A DNA stretch of 6,994 nucleotides from Bacillota bacterium (GTDB taxonomy: Bacteria > Bacillota > Bacilli > Alicyclobacillales > SLC66): contig JAKADD010000131.1 in the NCBI GenBank assembly GCA_021820825.1, positions 1 through 6,994 of the forward strand. The letters are read 5' to 3'. This document shows positions 5,927 to 6,994 of this stretch, one piece after another (the first letter of the stretch is position 1; each line of letters opens with the position of its first letter). The position numbers were made by a program, and so were the translations under genes. The notes under the pieces were generated by a model. The model was not told where the DNA came from. It did not search any database and was given only the letters and a program-made list of their open reading frames with translations.

Positions 5927-6688
5927 CTATTGCGTTTCGTTTGCCAACGTGCAGCCGTGCGAACGAACGGTGTTTCTGACCACCTCCGCCGCTGCCACGG
6001 CTGTTGGTCCATCGCCGTGAACACAGATCGTATCGACTGTCACGGCCAGTGTTTCGCCCGTTCTGCAGCGGATGGCGCCTGTTTGCAAGGTCTGGCGCAG
6101 TCGCTCCGCCATCTCGCCTGGATCGTGCAGCAGCGCAAGCGGATGAGTGCGTTCTGTCAGCGTTCCATCAGACTCATAATTGCGATCCGCAAATATCTCC
6201 TGCCATACCGGCTGCCCGACCGCATTTGCCGCCCGCACCATAGGGCTGCCAGCGGGGGCGTACAGAATCAGGGTTTGCCGCAAACCGCGCAAAGCTGCGA
6301 CAACGGCCGCCGCGATCTCTTCGTCATACGCTGCCCAATTGTACAGCGCCCCGTGGAGTTTGACATGGCGAAGAGGCGTTCCCGCCGATTCCGCGAAAAG
6401 CGCAAGCGCACCAACCTGGTAGAGTGTGATGTCTTCGATCTCTTGCGCAGACATGGGCAGACGGCGCCGGCCAAATCCCTGTAAATCAGGAAATCCAGGA
6501 TGAGCACCGACGCGCACGCCCAGTTCTGCGCAGCGGTTTACCGTTCTGGCCATGACGTGCGGATCCCCCGCGTGAAACCCACAGGCAATATTGGCAGACG
6601 AGACGATCGCCAGCAAGGCGTCATCGTCGCCGACCGAGTAGCGCCCAAATGATTCACCAAGGTCGGCGTTTACATCCATAATCGGCAT
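5927..6688 (-). CDS. pxpA: 5-oxoprolinase subunit PxpA (LamB/YcsF family)
   Basis: The protein has 253 residues, standard for the YcsF/PxpA family. Conserved segments visible in order are DVNADLGES at 5-13, NIACGFHAGDP at 33-43, GAHPGFPD at 61-68, KLHGALYN at 110-117, FADRNYESDGTL at 167-178 and CVHGD at 222-226. By family knowledge PxpA works with PxpB and PxpC in the ATP-dependent opening of 5-oxoproline (pyroglutamate) to glutamate, clearing a spontaneous damage product of glutamine and glutamate. It is cytosolic. The partner genes are not in this window: the epimerase follows and a divergent TetR gene precedes. The start is the ATG at 6688, 9 bases after a GGAAGG. An in-frame upstream start at 6739 lies within the predicted transcription start region, and ATG 6679 is a shorter option. 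No key segment appears lost. Confidence 0.94.
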   Translation of the reverse strand: MPIMDVNADLGESFGRYSVGDDDALLAIVSSANIACGFHAGDPHVMARTVNRCAELGVRVGAHPGFPDLQGFGRRRLPMSAQEIEDITLYQVGALALFAESAGTPLRHVKLHGALYNWAAYDEEIAAAVVAALRGLRQTLILYAPAGSPMVRAANAVGQPVWQEIFADRNYESDGTLTERTHPLALLHDPGEMAERLRQTLQTGAIRCRTGETLAVTVDTICVHGDGPTAVAAAEVVRNTVRSHGCTLANETQ

Positions 6689-6748
6689 GAGCGCATTCCT
6701 TCCTCTAACTGTTTCCCGCAATAGCGCACCGCGTTCCATACACCCCTC

Positions 6749-6776
6749 AGTATACAGAAAGGTTCTGGACGCGCAA
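6749..6776 (-). promoter_or_regulatory. Candidate sigma-A promoter of pxpA
   Basis: On the minus strand TTGCGC (6771-6776) is followed after 16 bases by TATACT (6749-6754). The -10 is 5/6 and the -35 is 4/6 to consensus. Transcription would begin near 6742, leaving about 54 bases of leader before the ATG at 6688. The palindrome at 6755-6767 lies in the spacer. Confidence 0.5.
6755..6767. promoter_or_regulatory. Small palindrome within the pxpA promoter
   Basis: CAGAA-AGG-TTCTG is a perfect 5-bp inverted repeat between the -35 and -10 of the proposed pxpA promoter, in the interval shared with the divergent TetR gene. It could be a repressor half of a longer operator, but five pairs are few and this may be chance. 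Confidence 0.3.
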
Positions 6777-6817
6777 GATATCCTGGCGCTCCCGATTTTT
6801 TTTCAGAGCCCTGTGTG

Positions 6818-6826
6818 TGGTACACT
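6818..6826 (+). promoter_or_regulatory. Candidate extended -10 promoter of the TetR-family gene
   Basis: TGGTACACT shows a TG, one base, then TACACT, 4/6 to TATAAT, 33 bases before the ATG at 6860. A run of eight T at 6796-6803 lies upstream, but no convincing -35 is seen. Confidence 0.35.
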
Positions 6827-6859
6827 TATCCGTATGAACGGAACGGGAGGCGAAGAGTC

Positions 6860-6994
6860 ATGCAGCGGTCACACCAGCGGCCTCCGGGGCGCCCTCGGGT
6901 CAGTTCGGAGGATGCTCCTACATCGGATACAATTTTGCAAGTGGCAGCGAATCTATTTATGGAAGTCGGATATGAGGCTGGAACGATCGCTGCC
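6860..6994 (+). CDS. TetR/AcrR-family transcriptional regulator (N-terminal fragment, cut by window edge)
   Basis: Only 45 codons are visible, and no stop is reached. The protein begins MQRSHQRPPGRPRVSSEDAP, a basic and Pro-rich arm. Residues 24-45 (TILQVAANLFMEVGYEAGTI) match helix 1 and the start of helix 2 of TetR DNA-binding domains, which commonly read ILxAAxxLFxExGYxxxT. The ligand-binding part is beyond the edge, so the effector is unknown. The ATG at 6860 has GGGAGG at 6845-6850 nine bases upstream; an ATG at 6834 is out of frame. It is divergent from pxpA with 171 bases between starts, an arrangement often seen when a repressor controls itself and its neighbour. That role is inference. 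Confidence 0.85.
   Translation, partial: MQRSHQRPPGRPRVSSEDAPTSDTILQVAANLFMEVGYEAGTIAA

Noticed and set aside
5714..6484. 256-codon open frame on the plus strand
   Set aside because: It is antisense to pxpA and the start of the epimerase, has Cys/Arg/His-rich content, and no family resemblance.
1..6994. CRISPR array, tRNA, rRNA, toxin-antitoxin or defence genes
   Set aside because: No regularly spaced repeats, tRNA-like folds, rRNA segments or matching protein families were visible on either strand.

Overview
The window most resembles the chromosome of a Bacillota species, plausibly an acidophilic or Alicyclobacillaceae-like Bacilli. Three things suggest this: strong GGAGG-type ribosome binding sites with GTG and TTG starts, moderate-to-high GC, and the protein styles (a Bacillota-type HD-GYP protein, a YcsF-type PxpA, a TetR regulator). 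The taxonomic guess is inference and cannot be proven from the sequence alone.

Layout, left to right: (1) a c-di-GMP phosphodiesterase of the HD-GYP family on the minus strand, whose C-terminus runs off the left edge; (2) a perfect 13-bp hairpin, probably the terminator of the next operon; (3) the core of the window, a tight minus-strand operon transcribed fixA-fixB-fixC-fixX (4565 down to 971). It encodes an electron-transfer flavoprotein (FixAB), a flavoprotein quinone reductase (FixC) and a small iron-sulfur protein (FixX); (4) a roughly 365-bp intergenic region holding the AT-rich fixA leader and a 153-bp palindromic, MITE-like element with an apparent 7-bp target duplication; (5) a TIGR01777-family SDR epimerase; (6) pxpA, a 5-oxoprolinase subunit; (7) a divergent promoter region and the first 45 codons of a plus-strand TetR-family regulator cut by the right edge.

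How the parts work together: FixABCX complexes are known to bifurcate electrons from NADH, sending one to quinone through FixC/FixX and one to low-potential ferredoxin or flavodoxin. All four subunits are intact here, with close spacing and an ATGA stop/start overlap between fixC and fixX. No nitrogen-fixation gene is visible, so here the complex may supply low-potential reductant for something else. pxpA and the epimerase may be co-transcribed from a recognisable promoter at about 6750-6776 facing the TetR gene, which is a candidate regulator of this pair. PxpB and PxpC, the partners PxpA needs for 5-oxoprolinase activity, are not in the window.

I found no CRISPR array, tRNA, rRNA, defence system or clearly new multi-gene system. 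The least ordinary features are the small palindromic element inserted exactly at the epimerase stop codon, the tandem duplication of the epimerase's last codons, the eight-cysteine FixX, and two dyads that could be operators.
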